Origin: Hyphomicrobiales bacterium
Lineage (GTDB): Bacteria > Pseudomonadota > Alphaproteobacteria > Rhizobiales > Rhizobiaceae
Assembly: GCA_002709005.1 (NCBI GenBank)
Contig: PAPH01000009.1
Span: forward strand, 16,967-80,966
Direction: 5' to 3'
Length of the DNA: 64,000 nt
Position 1 is the first letter of the stretch; every line of letters begins with the position of its first letter. The position numbers were made by a program, and so were the translations under genes. Positions 9,831 through 21,539 of this stretch are shown one piece after another. The notes below the pieces were generated by a model. It was given only the letters and a program-made list of their open reading frames with translations, searched no databases and had not been told where the DNA came from.

Positions 9831-10850
9831 ATGCTCGACGGTTCACTTTTCGGAGTTATCATCTTGCCGCATACCGCCTGCCCCACCGCTCTATTCGCGA
9901 TCCTTGCCGCAATCGCCCTGCCCGCCGCCGCGCAAGCCGGCAACAAGCCCGAACAGCTCGTCCTGGTCTCGTTTGACGGGGCGCATGACAACGCGATGTG
10001 GGAACGCAGCCTCAAAATGGCGGAGAAGACCGGCGCGCATTTCACCTATTTTCTCTCCTGCACTTTCCTGATGAGCAAGGCGGAGCGGAAAAACTACAAG
10101 GCGCCAGGGAAATCGGCCGGAGCGTCGAATGTCGGCTTCGCGCCCGATCATGGCGATGTCGCCGCACGGCTCGCCCATATCTGGACCGCCCACGAGGCCG
10201 GGCACGAGATGGGCAGCCACGGCTGTGGCCATTTCGACGGCGGCTCATGGACGGCATCGCAGTGGTCGGCTGAGTTCGACCAGTTCGACAAGGCGCTGAA
10301 AACCGCCTGGACGACGATCGGAGAGCCGGACCGGGAACCCGAAGGCTGGCAGGAGATGGCAGCCAATTCCATCAAGGGGTTTCGCGCGCCCTATCTCTCG
10401 GCGGGCGATGGCCTGTTCACCGCGCTTGCCGAGCACGGCTTCACCTATGATGCCAGCACGGTCTCGCGCGGGCCCGCCGCACCGGAGATCGACAAGAAGC
10501 CGGCCCGCTTCGCATTGCCCTTGATCCCCGAGGGCCCGCGCGAACGCCGGGTGATCGCCATGGACTACAATCTCTTCGTCCGCCAGTCGGACGGCGAGGA
10601 GACGCCGGAGCGAAAGGCGGAATTCGAGGAACGCTCGCTGACGGCATTCCGGGCCGCTTTCGAGGAGCAGTATGACGGCAAGCGACTGCCGCTGCAGCTC
10701 GGCTTCCACTTCGTGCCGATGAACGGTGGAGCCTATTGGGAGGCGCTGGAAACCCTGCTGGCCGACGTCTGCGGCAGGGCCGATGTTGCCTGCGTGACCT
10801 ATTCGCAGGCGCTGGAGAAGCTGAAGGCCAGCGGCCGCTCGGCGAGCTGA
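9831..10850 (+). CDS. Polysaccharide deacetylase family protein, exported
   Basis: The 339-residue protein starts with a probable signal peptide (residues 1-36, ending AAAQAG). The mature part resembles the NodB/CE4 metal-dependent deacetylases. The first motif reads SFDGAHD instead of the usual FDDG. HEMGSHGCGHFDG supplies the H-x3-H metal pair, RAPYLSAGDG matches the R-x-P-Y motif, and LQLGFHFVPM matches the last His motif. It probably removes acetyl groups from an envelope or extracellular polysaccharide; the substrate is unknown. A TTG at 9864 is an alternative start. The gene converges on sbmA across a bidirectional terminator. Confidence 0.78.
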   Translation: MLDGSLFGVIILPHTACPTALFAILAAIALPAAAQAGNKPEQLVLVSFDGAHDNAMWERSLKMAEKTGAHFTYFLSCTFLMSKAERKNYKAPGKSAGASNVGFAPDHGDVAARLAHIWTAHEAGHEMGSHGCGHFDGGSWTASQWSAEFDQFDKALKTAWTTIGEPDREPEGWQEMAANSIKGFRAPYLSAGDGLFTALAEHGFTYDASTVSRGPAAPEIDKKPARFALPLIPEGPRERRVIAMDYNLFVRQSDGEETPERKAEFEERSLTAFRAAFEEQYDGKRLPLQLGFHFVPMNGGAYWEALETLLADVCGRADVACVTYSQALEKLKASGRSAS

Positions 10851-10870
10851 GAGCTAGACACCGCGAAGGA

Positions 10871-10900
10871 AAAAAGGCCGGCGAAACCGTCGGCCTTTTT
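10871..10900. terminator. Bidirectional intrinsic terminator
   Basis: A perfect AAAAAGGCCG/CGGCCTTTTT stem (10871-10880 with 10891-10900) closes a small loop that can extend the stem by three pairs. A-run and T-run lie on opposite sides. It separates the convergent deacetylase and sbmA genes. Confidence 0.88.
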
Positions 10901-10905
10901 CATTC

Positions 10906-12225
10906 CTATTCCTCGAAGCTCTGCGACCGATCCGGGCCGCCCTCGCCCGGCGAAGGATCGGCCGGGCGCGGCGTGAGGCCAGCGGCCTGTCGCTCGAGAT
11001 ACTTGCGGTCGATCTCGTCGAGTTCCTCGCCCCGGAAGACCGCTTCAAAGGCCCGCAGACGTTTGTAGATCGAAAGCAGGTCGACGATCGTCGTCCAGGA
11101 ATTGATGAGGAACTGGAAGGAGTTCGACACCTGCCCGAAGGCGGTGAGGATCTGCTGCCAGATGCCGAGCGTGATCTTGCCGGCGACGATGGTCGGCACC
11201 AGCAGGATGTCGACATAGATGTTGTCGGCCTGGAGATAGAAGCCGCGGGCGACGTTGAAATACATGTAGTGGAAATAGAGGCGGAAATAGTTTTTCCGCA
11301 CATTGTTGAAGAGCTCGTTGACGGTCGGCGGCTGTGCACGGTCGGGGTCGTCCTCACCGTAGACGAGTTCCTTGCGATAGGCGGCCTCGACGCGCTGGTT
11401 GCGGAACTCGAGCCCCGGCAGCTTGATGCCGACCAAGCTCAGAAGCGCGGTGCCGAAGATCGCCCAGAAGATCAGAGCGACGAAGAGCGCGTGCGGGATC
11501 TCGCCGACGATGGGAAGCTCGGTGACGTATTGCGACAGCCCCCAGAGCACGGGCAAGAAGGCCACCAGCGTCATGATCGCATCGACGAAGGCCACGCCTA
11601 GGCCTTCCATGATCGAGGCGAAGCGCATCGTGTCTTCCTGGACACGCTGGGAGGCGCCCTCGATGTGACGGACGCGCGGCCAGCGTTCCATGTAGAAATC
11701 GTTCATCGCGGTGCGCCAGCGGAACACGTAGTGCGAGACGAAGAAGCGGGTGATGACGAAGACGCCCATCGAGACGAAAGCGATCTCGGCGAAGAGGAAG
11801 GTGAGGCTGTAGAGATCCCAGGCCGTTACCGTGCCATCACCGGACAAGGCCGTCTGGAAGGTATCGAAAAACGGCCGGCGCCAGTTGTTGATGGCGACCG
11901 AAACCTGCACGCCGAAATAGGTGGTGAACAGGATGAAGATCGAACCCAGCACCGACCACATCTGCCATTTGTGCGGCGAATAGAAGAACCAGAACGCGGC
12001 GAAGGAGAGTGTCCAGACGGCGTAGAAGAGATAGAACCAGAGGAACTCCGGCGTGTAGAAATAGGCCAGTCCGATGACCGGCTCCTCGCGCTGGACGGGC
12101 AGCGGAAAGCCGAGAGCGGCGCCGATACTGTCGCCGAGGATATACCAGACGAAGATGCCGATTGCGGTCCAGGCAAGAACCGAGGGAAAGAAGACCTTGG
12201 GCTTCGGGAAAAAGGATTCGAACAC
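10906..12225 (-). CDS. sbmA: Peptide antibiotic transporter SbmA/BacA
   Basis: This inner-membrane transporter is driven by the proton gradient and imports peptides such as proline-rich antimicrobial peptides and microcins. In rhizobia and Brucella the orthologue BacA is needed for chronic infection or symbiosis. The 439-residue protein begins at a GTG with [15 protein letters not shown] and has eight or so hydrophobic segments. The conserved SbmA/BacA core ([24 protein letters not shown]) is present, with no ATPase domain. The C-terminus ends in a non-conserved acidic tail. A terminator hairpin follows. Confidence 0.93.
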   Translation of the reverse strand: MFESFFPKPKVFFPSVLAWTAIGIFVWYILGDSIGAALGFPLPVQREEPVIGLAYFYTPEFLWFYLFYAVWTLSFAAFWFFYSPHKWQMWSVLGSIFILFTTYFGVQVSVAINNWRRPFFDTFQTALSGDGTVTAWDLYSLTFLFAEIAFVSMGVFVITRFFVSHYVFRWRTAMNDFYMERWPRVRHIEGASQRVQEDTMRFASIMEGLGVAFVDAIMTLVAFLPVLWGLSQYVTELPIVGEIPHALFVALIFWAIFGTALLSLVGIKLPGLEFRNQRVEAAYRKELVYGEDDPDRAQPPTVNELFNNVRKNYFRLYFHYMYFNVARGFYLQADNIYVDILLVPTIVAGKITLGIWQQILTAFGQVSNSFQFLINSWTTIVDLLSIYKRLRAFEAVFRGEELDEIDRKYLERQAAGLTPRPADPSPGEGGPDRSQSFEE

Positions 12226-12385
12226 GGGAGATTGCCTTCCGAGAACTGGATGCAGGCGGGCGCGACACCCTGTCGACCGGGCGATGCTCCGGGCACGGTT
12301 GCAATCCTACCTAGGCCAAACTGTGACGCACCGCAATCAGGCTCACGAATTTGTGCGGCACTGCGAAAGCGGTTGTCCCGGACGT

Positions 12386-12410
12386 AAAAAGGCCCGCCAG
12401 GAGGCGGGCC
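12386..12410 (-). terminator. Intrinsic terminator of the BCCT transporter gene
   Basis: A perfect GGCCCGCC/GGCGGGCC stem (12391-12398 with 12403-12410) has an AGGA loop and, on the minus strand, is followed by TTTTTAC. It sits directly after the minus-strand transporter gene. Confidence 0.85.
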
Positions 12411-12433
12411 TTCTTTTCTCAATATTGGCTCGA

Positions 12434-14056
12434 TCAGAGGTTCTTGGAGAGCTTGCGCTCCTCGCTCATCCCCTTCCACAGCGACCACATCATGACGATC
12501 AGAAGGAACGCGAAGGGCACACCCGTGGTCACGGCTGCCGCCTGCAGGGCGCCGAGGCCTCCACCGATCAACAGGACGATGGCGACCACACCCTCGAAAG
12601 TGGCCCAGAAAACGCGCTGGGCGACCGGGGGCTCCTCGATGCCGCCCGAGGTGATGGTATCGATGACCAGCGAACCGGAGTCCGACGAGGTCACGAAGAA
12701 GACCATCACCAGGACGATGCCGATGAAGGAGGCGATCTGGGTCATGGGATAGGACCTGAGCATCTCGAAGAGCATGACAGCCTGTTCGGAATTGGCCACC
12801 GCCTCATTGCCGTGGTCAATGACCTGATCGATCGCCGAGCCGCCGAAGGTCGACATCCAGATGATCGACACGACCGTCGGGATGACAAGCACGCAGGTGA
12901 TGAACTCGCGCACGGTGCGGCCGCGCGAGACGCGGGCGATGAACATGCCCACGAACGGCGACCAGGAGATCCACCAGGCCCAGTAGAAAGCCGTCCAGCC
13001 CTGCATGAAGTTTGTGTCCGTCCGTCCGAAAGGATTGGACAGCGGCAGGATCTTGGTTGCGTAGGCCACGGTGTTTTCCCACAGGCCGGTCATGATGACG
13101 AGCGTGGGGCCGAAGACGAAGATGAAGACCAGCAGCAACAGCGCCAACACCATGTTGATCTCCGAGAGGCGCTTGACGCCCGCATCGAGACCCGCGACCA
13201 CCGAGGCGAGCGCGATCGAGGTGATGAACAGGATGAGGATGATCTTCGCCGTCTCGCTGACCGGGATTCCGAAGAGGAAGTTCAGGCCCGCGAGTGCCTG
13301 TTCCGCGCCGAAACCCAGCGATGTCGCCAGACCGAAAAGGGTGGCGAACACCGCCAGCGTATCGATGACGTGACCGGGCCAGCCCCAGATGCGCTCTCCG
13401 AGCAGCGGATAGAAGGCCGAACGGAGCGTGAGTGGCAGGCCGCGATTGTAGCTGAAGAAGGCGAGCGCCAGCGCAACGACCGCGTAGATCGCCCAGGGGT
13501 GCGCGCCCCAATGGAATATGGTCGCGGCCATGGCGTTGAGACGCGCATCGTGCGGCGCATCGGCAGCGCCGGCGAGCGGCGCCCAGTCGGTACGCACGCC
13601 GTTTTCCATGACGATGCCGCCAATTGACGAATTGTAATGCGACAGCGGCTCGGAGACACCGAAGAACATCAGGCCGATGCCCATGCCGGCGGCAAACAGC
13701 ATGGAGAACCACCCCATATACCCGTAGTCGGGCCGGGCGTCGGCGCCGCCAAGGCGGATCGAGCCCATCGGCGTGAAGATCAGCACCAGCGAGAAGACAA
13801 CGAAGAGATTGCCAGCGATCAGCAGCGGCCAGTCGAACGTGTTGGTCATGGCCGGCCGCAGCCAATTGAAGAAATCCGCGGCTGATTCGCCGAACAGGAG
13901 CGTCAGAATGACGAAGCCGACGATGACGACGGCGGAAACGAAAAAGACGGGATTGTGAACGTCGAGACCGAGGATCTGGACGTTGTCCTGCCCTGCCTCG
14001 AAATCGGTATCGATCAGCAGGTTGGGATGTTGTTCTGAGTGTGATTCGTCGGACAT
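12434..14056 (-). CDS. BCCT family betaine/carnitine/choline transporter
   Basis: The 540-residue protein (ATG at 14056, GGGGG site upstream) has twelve expected membrane helices and the BCCT signature in the eighth, WTAFYWAWWISWSPFVG. This aromatic-rich box binds quaternary ammonium compounds. The first helix follows a hydrophilic start (MSDESHSEQHPN). The family imports glycine betaine, choline, carnitine or DMSP with Na+ or H+, for osmoprotection or as nutrients. Substrate cannot be assigned: no bet, car or dmd genes are adjacent. The C-terminal extension is short, unlike the long osmosensing tail of E. coli BetT. Confidence 0.9.
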   Translation of the reverse strand: MSDESHSEQHPNLLIDTDFEAGQDNVQILGLDVHNPVFFVSAVVIVGFVILTLLFGESAADFFNWLRPAMTNTFDWPLLIAGNLFVVFSLVLIFTPMGSIRLGGADARPDYGYMGWFSMLFAAGMGIGLMFFGVSEPLSHYNSSIGGIVMENGVRTDWAPLAGAADAPHDARLNAMAATIFHWGAHPWAIYAVVALALAFFSYNRGLPLTLRSAFYPLLGERIWGWPGHVIDTLAVFATLFGLATSLGFGAEQALAGLNFLFGIPVSETAKIILILFITSIALASVVAGLDAGVKRLSEINMVLALLLLVFIFVFGPTLVIMTGLWENTVAYATKILPLSNPFGRTDTNFMQGWTAFYWAWWISWSPFVGMFIARVSRGRTVREFITCVLVIPTVVSIIWMSTFGGSAIDQVIDHGNEAVANSEQAVMLFEMLRSYPMTQIASFIGIVLVMVFFVTSSDSGSLVIDTITSGGIEEPPVAQRVFWATFEGVVAIVLLIGGGLGALQAAAVTTGVPFAFLLIVMMWSLWKGMSEERKLSKNL

Positions 14057-14367
14057 GGAGCCCCCTGTTAATGTTGGCCCACCCAACCGGCACCCGAATG
14101 ATCCGATGTTCCGGTCCATTCCAGCGCTGCCGGGCGATCGACACCCTGGCACGCGCCAATTCCCTCATAATTCAAGCCGGCATTCTGGTCCCCGAATTGC
14201 CGACGATCGATCAGGCGGTGCGAAAGAGTGTCTGCGACGAACTAGCACAGGTATGGGCAGATTACGACATGAACCCACCCCAGAAACGACACATTGTCGC
14301 CACAATTAGAACCGGAGGTGGAGGTGAGAGTGAAGCACCACCATGTGGTGCTCGACAGCCGTCCAAT
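14057..14367. other. 311-base intergenic region without a gene
   Basis: This is the upstream region of the minus-strand BCCT transporter gene. No coding frame with a ribosome site is supported on either strand. Two small inverted repeats are visible. AGCACCAC/GTGGTGCT (14334-14352) lies just after the MFS gene and may be a weak terminator. ATTGT-CGCC-ACAAT (14293-14306) is a possible but unproven operator. Confidence 0.4.
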
Positions 14368-15558
14368 TTATCCGCGGCGGAGCGGCACGACCAGCGCCGC
14401 GGCGAGCACGAGCGCGAGGACGGCAGAAAGGCTGCCGAGCACATAGTTTCCGGTCAGATGCGCGAGGTTTCCCGCGACCAGCGGGCCGACGATCTGACCA
14501 ACGCCGAAGGCGGCCGTCATCATCGCGAAAGCCCGCCGCGGACTGCTCTCGGCATATTTCCGTCCGACCTGCAGGCCGAAGGCGGTGATCATGACGAAAG
14601 TCAGGCCCAGGAGCGCACCGCCGACCATCGGACCGAAAGGCAGGGGCAGGAGAACGCTCGCCGCCACGCCGGCGGCCTCGACCAGGCAGCCTGTGATGAA
14701 AGTGGCGATCAGGCCGAAGCGTCGGGCAAAGAGGCCCCACAGTGCAACCGACGGCGCGGCCGCGATCCCCGTCACCAGCCAGGCCAGCGCCTCGGTGTTC
14801 GAGGAGCCCCCCGCCTCGCGGACGATGGCGATGAGAAAGGTCGCGGTGACGATGTAGCCGAAGCCGAAGAGACCGTAGGCGACCGTCAGCAGAACGAGCG
14901 GCCTGGTCCAGACGAGCGGCGGTTCCTTTTGCGCCGGCCCGGTTCGCGAAACGTTTCCGGGCAGGACAAACGCGGCAAACGCCAGCCCGACCAAAGCGGC
15001 GAGACCTCCGGCAATCCAGGCCGCCCGCCAGTCGCCGCCCCACATCATCACAGCCGCAAACAGAATAGCGGAGATCGATATGCCTGTCCCGACGCCCCCG
15101 AAATGGAACGACTGGACGGCAGTCCGCCCCCGCGCCAGTCCGTAAGACAACACGAGCGAGGACGCAAAGATCATCACGAAGGCGCTGGCGATGCCGGCGA
15201 AAAACCGGATGGCGGAAAAAAGCACGATGTCTGTCGTCAGGCTCATGGCGATGAGCAGGAGCGAAGTGGCGAGCAGTCCGGAGAGCGCGACGCGACGCTC
15301 GATGCCCTCGGCCCAGCCATAGGCGGCGAGCACCGCGCCGAGCAGGTAGCCGAGATAGTTGGCGGAGGCGATATAGCCTGCTTCCGCCGGCCCCATCGGC
15401 ACACCGCTCATCATCGCCGGCAGGATGGGCGTGAAGTAGAAACGGCCGAGCCCCATGGCAACGGCCATGGCGACGGCTCCGGCGAGCCCCGTCACGACGA
15501 CATCGCGTCTTGAGGTCGACTGGGGGGGCGTGGATGCAGGGGAAGTATCGGCAGGCAT
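14368..15558 (-). CDS. YbfB/YjiJ-family MFS transporter
   Basis: From the ATG at 15558 (AAGGGA site) the protein has 396 residues and about twelve hydrophobic helices. Near the start it has GLGRFYFTPILPAMM, the signature of the YbfB/YjiJ group of major facilitator carriers. Upstream frame extension to 15648 is polar and not family-like. Substrates of this group are unknown; the fold implies proton-coupled import or export of a small molecule. It is divergent from bdhA, sharing about 200 bases of upstream DNA. Confidence 0.85.
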   Translation of the reverse strand: MPADTSPASTPPQSTSRRDVVVTGLAGAVAMAVAMGLGRFYFTPILPAMMSGVPMGPAEAGYIASANYLGYLLGAVLAAYGWAEGIERRVALSGLLATSLLLIAMSLTTDIVLFSAIRFFAGIASAFVMIFASSLVLSYGLARGRTAVQSFHFGGVGTGISISAILFAAVMMWGGDWRAAWIAGGLAALVGLAFAAFVLPGNVSRTGPAQKEPPLVWTRPLVLLTVAYGLFGFGYIVTATFLIAIVREAGGSSNTEALAWLVTGIAAAPSVALWGLFARRFGLIATFITGCLVEAAGVAASVLLPLPFGPMVGGALLGLTFVMITAFGLQVGRKYAESSPRRAFAMMTAAFGVGQIVGPLVAGNLAHLTGNYVLGSLSAVLALVLAAALVVPLRRG

Positions 15559-15756
15559 TGCTTCCCTTTCCTCCCCTGCGGCTTCGATGACAAGTGAGAA
15601 AATTTGATCTGTCGCATTACGGCATCGAAAAGGACGAGGCGGCAACATGTCCTAAATTTAATGCTCCCGGGGCAATCGCGGCGGTTGGCGGCTTCCAAAA
15701 CATGCCTATTTGCAGCTAACAGATGATTGTGCATCGCAGCACGAAAGGAGATTGTC

Positions 15757-16530
15757 ATGAAAACCGCATTGATCACCGGATCCACCAGCGGCATCGGCTA
15801 CGGCATCGCCGAGGGCTTCGCCAGGAACGGATACAACGTCGTCATCAACGGGCTGGGTGACCTCGACAAGATCGAGGAGGAGCGCAGGAAGCTCGACAAG
15901 CTCGGCGACGGCGAGGTGATCTATGATCCGGCCAACATGCTTAACCCCGAGGAAATCGCGGCGATGGTCGCCAATGCCGAAAAGAAGTTCGGCTCGCTCG
16001 ACGTCGTCGTTCCCAATGCCGGCATCCAGCATGTCGAGAAAATCGAGGATTTCCCAGTCGACAAATGGAACGCGATCATCGGCATCAACATGTCGTCGAT
16101 CTTCCACGTGATCCGCGCGAGCTTCGGCGGCATGAAGGCGCGCAAGCATGGCCGCATCATCGCCATTGCATCGGCGCACGCGCTCGTCGCCTCCCCGTTC
16201 AAGAGCGCCTATGTGACGGCGAAGCACGGCGTCATGGGACTGATCAAGACCGTGGCGCTGGAAGGTGCCGAGTTCGGCGTGACGGCAAACGCCATCTGCC
16301 CGGGCTATGTGGAAACGCCGCTGGTCAAGGGCCAGATCGCCGATACCGCCAAGGCGCGCAACATGAGCGAGGAAGACGTGGTGCAGAAGGTTATACTCGA
16401 AGCCCAGCCGACCAAGCAGTTCGTGCAGGTCGACCAGATCGCCGCGCTGGCGCTGTTTCTGGCGAGCGACCAGGCGGCGCAGATCACCGGGAGCGCGCAA
16501 TCGATGGACGGCGGCTGGGTGGCCCACTGA
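15757..16530 (+). CDS. bdhA: 3-hydroxybutyrate dehydrogenase
   Basis: This short-chain dehydrogenase interconverts D-3-hydroxybutyrate and acetoacetate with NAD, in the breakdown of polyhydroxybutyrate. The 257-residue protein has the cofactor motif TGSTSGIG (7-14), NAG (87-89), and the catalytic Ser139, Tyr152 and Lys156 (YVTAK). The C-terminal SAQSMDGGWVAH is typical of the BdhA group. An AAGGAG site supports the ATG at 15757. Its stop overlaps the start of the patatin gene by one base, so translation of the two is likely coupled. Confidence 0.92.
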   Translation: MKTALITGSTSGIGYGIAEGFARNGYNVVINGLGDLDKIEEERRKLDKLGDGEVIYDPANMLNPEEIAAMVANAEKKFGSLDVVVPNAGIQHVEKIEDFPVDKWNAIIGINMSSIFHVIRASFGGMKARKHGRIIAIASAHALVASPFKSAYVTAKHGVMGLIKTVALEGAEFGVTANAICPGYVETPLVKGQIADTAKARNMSEEDVVQKVILEAQPTKQFVQVDQIAALALFLASDQAAQITGSAQSMDGGWVAH

Positions 16531-17612
16531 TGGCCGATATCAAGCAAATGAACCTGGCGCTTCAGGGCGGCGGCGCGCACGGCGCCTTCACCTGGGGCGT
16601 GCTCGACCGGCTTCTGGACGAAAAGAACGTCGAGATCGAGGGCATATCCGGAACCAGCGCCGGGGCTGTGAACGCCACCCTTCTGGCCCACGGCCTGATG
16701 GCGGACGGGCGCCGCGGCGCGCAGAAGTCGCTGGCCGAATTCTGGGAAAAAACAAGCCGCGCCGGATCGGTCTGGTCCCCGCTGCCGACCTTGCCGAAAT
16801 CGCTCATTCCAGGTGGCGAGATGATTGCCGCCGCCACCTACACGATATTCGACACGCTCACCCGGACCTTCTCGCCTTATGAATTCAATCCGTTCAACAT
16901 CAACCCGTTGCGCGACCTCATGGCCGACTGCGTGGATTTTGACGCGCTGCGAAGCCATGAGGCAATCAAGCTTTTCCTCAGCGCCACCAACGTGCGCACC
17001 GGCAGGGTGAAGGTGTTCGATTCACGCGAGGTCAGCCTCGACGTGGTGATGGCCTCCGCCTGCCTGCCCTTCATCTACAAGGCGGTGGAGATCGAGGGCG
17101 AGCATTACTGGGACGGCGGCTATATGGGCAACCCCGCGCTGTTTCCCTTCTTCTACGTCTGCAAAAGCCGCGACGTGCTGATCGTGCACATCAATCCGAT
17201 GGAACGCGACGAGGTGCCGATGAGCGCGCCGGAGATCATGAACCGGATCAACGAGATCTCCTTCAACGGCTCACTGATTGCGGAACTGCGCGCGATCAAT
17301 TTCGTCAGCAGGCTGCTCGACGAAGGATGGCTCAAGGACGAGTACAAGGACCGGCTCAAGCGGATTCTTGTCCACTCGATCCGGTCGGACGACAGCCTCG
17401 AAGATCTTTCCGTGGCTTCGAAATTCGACGTCGATTGGCCGTTCCTGACGGATTTGAGGGACCGCGGCCAGCTTGCCGCGGAGAACTGGCTTTCGGAAAA
17501 CTACAAACATGTGGGCAAGAAATCGACGGTGGATCTGGCCACCAACTATCTCCGCTCGGCGGACCCGAAAGGCGAGCGGCACGAGGTGACGGGCAAGGAA
17601 GCGGCGGAGTAA
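16530..17612 (+). CDS. Patatin-like phospholipase
   Basis: The 360-residue protein has the oxyanion glycine loop GGGAHGAF (13-20), the nucleophile Ser43 in GTSAG and the partner Asp195 in DGGYMGNP, completing a patatin Ser-Asp dyad. There is no signal peptide, so it is probably cytoplasmic or membrane-associated. It would hydrolyse acyl esters; lipid or PHB-derived esters are possible. Its ATG overlaps the bdhA stop (TGATG), tying it to 3-hydroxybutyrate metabolism. A weak hairpin (AAAGCCG/CGGCTTT, 17623-17642) follows. Confidence 0.9.
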   Translation: MADIKQMNLALQGGGAHGAFTWGVLDRLLDEKNVEIEGISGTSAGAVNATLLAHGLMADGRRGAQKSLAEFWEKTSRAGSVWSPLPTLPKSLIPGGEMIAAATYTIFDTLTRTFSPYEFNPFNINPLRDLMADCVDFDALRSHEAIKLFLSATNVRTGRVKVFDSREVSLDVVMASACLPFIYKAVEIEGEHYWDGGYMGNPALFPFFYVCKSRDVLIVHINPMERDEVPMSAPEIMNRINEISFNGSLIAELRAINFVSRLLDEGWLKDEYKDRLKRILVHSIRSDDSLEDLSVASKFDVDWPFLTDLRDRGQLAAENWLSENYKHVGKKSTVDLATNYLRSADPKGERHEVTGKEAAE

Positions 17613-17709
17613 ATTGAGATGGAAAGCCGTTCGTTCGGCTTTGCATATTTACTTTCGCAATCGCAGGAGACGCGCTAGGTTTGACCAAATATAAAAATTT
17701 TGGGGCCCT

Positions 17710-19199
<1,490 letters not shown>

Positions 19200-19203
<4 letters not shown>

Positions 19204-21539
19204 ACCACCCCTTCAAGCCAGACCTCGAGGCCCGGACGGTCAAGGGCGGCGCGCATGTCGCCCGGCCGCACGATTCGGCGATCAAGCACGTCACCGGCAA
19301 GGCGGTCTATATCGACGACATGCCGGAACCAACCGGCACGCTGCACGCCTATCTGGGGCTGAGCGCGCGCGCCCACGCCAAAATCCTGTCGATGGACCTG
19401 ACAAGGGTGGCGGCCGCGCCAGGCGTCAAGCTGGTTCTCACCGCTGCCGACATTCCCGGCGTCAACGACATCTCGCCCGCCGGGCTCGACGATGAGCCGG
19501 TGCTTGCCGAGAACGAGGTGAAATTCTACGGCCAGCCGGTCTTTTGCGTGGTGGCGGAGACGCGCAACGCCGCGCGCAAGGCCGCGCAACTGGCGGAGAT
19601 CGCGTATGACGACCTGCCCTACGCCACCGACGTCGTGGAAGCGATGGAAGCGGGCCACGGCCATGTCTGCGCGCCGCTGACGCTGAAGCGCGGCGACGTG
19701 GAGGCCGGCCTCGCCAAGGCGGCGAACCGGCTCAAGGGCGAGATGCGGGTCGGCGGCCAGGACCATTTCTATCTCGAGGGCCATATCTCGATGGCCATTC
19801 CCGGTGAGGACGACGAGGTGACCGTCTGGGCATCGACCCAGCATCCGAGCGAAATCCAGCACATGGTCGGCCATGCGCTCGGCGTGCCGTCTCATTCGGT
19901 CAACGTGCAGGTGCGCCGCATGGGCGGTGGCTTCGGCGGCAAGGAGACGCAGGGCAACCAGTTCGCCGCGTTGGCGGCGATCGCGGCAAAGAGATTGAAC
20001 GTGCCGGTGAAGATCCGCCCGGACCGGGACGACGACATGTCGATCACCGGAAAGCGGCACGATTTCCATATCGGCTACGACGTCGGCTATGACGACGAGG
20101 GCCGCATTCTCGCCTTCGACGGCACGTTTGCGGCGCGCTGCGGCTATTCCTCCGATCTTTCGGGACCGGTGACCGACCGGGCGCTCTTTCACGCCGACAA
20201 CTGCTATTTCTACGAGGATGTGCGGCTTCAATCGCGGCCGATGATGACCAATACCGTGTCCAACACCGCCTTTCGCGGTTTTGGCGGCCCGCAGGGGCTG
20301 ATCGCGGCGGAACGCATCGTCGAGGAAATCGCCTACAAGCTCGGCCGCGATCCGCTGGAGATCCGCAAGGCCAACTTCTACGGCGGCGACGGCCGCAACC
20401 TGACGCCCTACCACCAGACAGTCGAAGACAACATCATCGGCCGCATTGTCGATGAACTCGAGGAGAGTTCCGACTATCAGGCCCGGCGACAGGCCATCGT
20501 CGAATTCAACGCGAACAGCCCTGTGATCCGCAAGGGGATCGCGCTCACCCCGGTGAAGTTCGGCATCTCGTTCACCGCCACCTGGTACAATCAGGCGGGC
20601 GCGCTGGTGCATGTCTACCGAGACGGCTCGCTGCATCTCAATCACGGCGGAACCGAGATGGGACAAGGGCTCAACACAAAGGTCGCGCAGGCGCTCGCCG
20701 AGGAATTCCAGGTGGATTTCTCGATGATCAAGATCACCGCGACCAACACCGGCAAGGTGCCCAACACATCGGCCACGGCGGCTTCCTCGGGAACCGACCT
20801 CAACGCCATGGCCGCAGTCGATGCGGCGCGGCAGATCAAGGACCGGCTGATCGACTTCGCGGCCGACAAATATTCGGTGCCGAAGGAAACGGTGGTGTTC
20901 GAGCCCAACCGGGTGCGGGTGGGCAACCAGGTCTTCTCCTTCGGCGACTTCGTCGACCAGGCCTATATGGGCCGGGTGCAGTTGTCGGCGGCGGGCTTCT
21001 ACAAGACGCCCAAGATCCACTGGGACCGGTCGACCGGCAAGGGCCGGCCTTTCTACTATTACGCCTATGGCGCCGCCGTCTCCGAAGTGTCCGTCGACAC
21101 GTTGACGGGCGAGTATCAGGTCGACCGCGTCGACGTTCTTCACGACGTCGGCAAATCCCTCAATCCGGCCATCGACAAGGGTCAGGTCGAGGGCGCCTTC
21201 ATCCAGGGCATGGGCTGGCTGACGACCGAGGAACTGTGGTGGGACGACAAGGGACGGCTTCGTACGCACGCCCCGTCGACCTACAAGATCCCGCTCGCAT
21301 CCGACCGGCCGCGCATCTTCAACGTCAAGCTCGCCGACTGGTCGGAAAACCGCGAGATGACGATCCGCCGCTCAAAGGCGGTGGGTGAACCGCCCTTCAT
21401 GCTGCCCGTCTCGGTGCTCGAAGCGATCTCGATGGCAGTAGCCTCGATCGACGATTACCGGAACTGCCCGCGCCTCGACGCGCCGGCCACGCCCGAACGG
21501 GTGCTGATGGCCGTCGAGAGGCTCAAAGCCGGCGCATGA
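19200..21539 (+). CDS. xdhB: Xanthine dehydrogenase large (molybdopterin) subunit
   Basis: XdhB binds the molybdenum cofactor and carries the catalytic site. The 779-residue protein has the cofactor motifs RMGGGFGGKET, FRGFGGPQG and GTEMGQGLNTKVAQ. The catalytic glutamate is Glu730 in GEPPFML, the same position as in Rhodobacter capsulatus XdhB. It starts at an ATG overlapping the xdhA stop and ends overlapping the xdhC start (ATGA both times), so the three genes are translationally linked. Confidence 0.96.
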
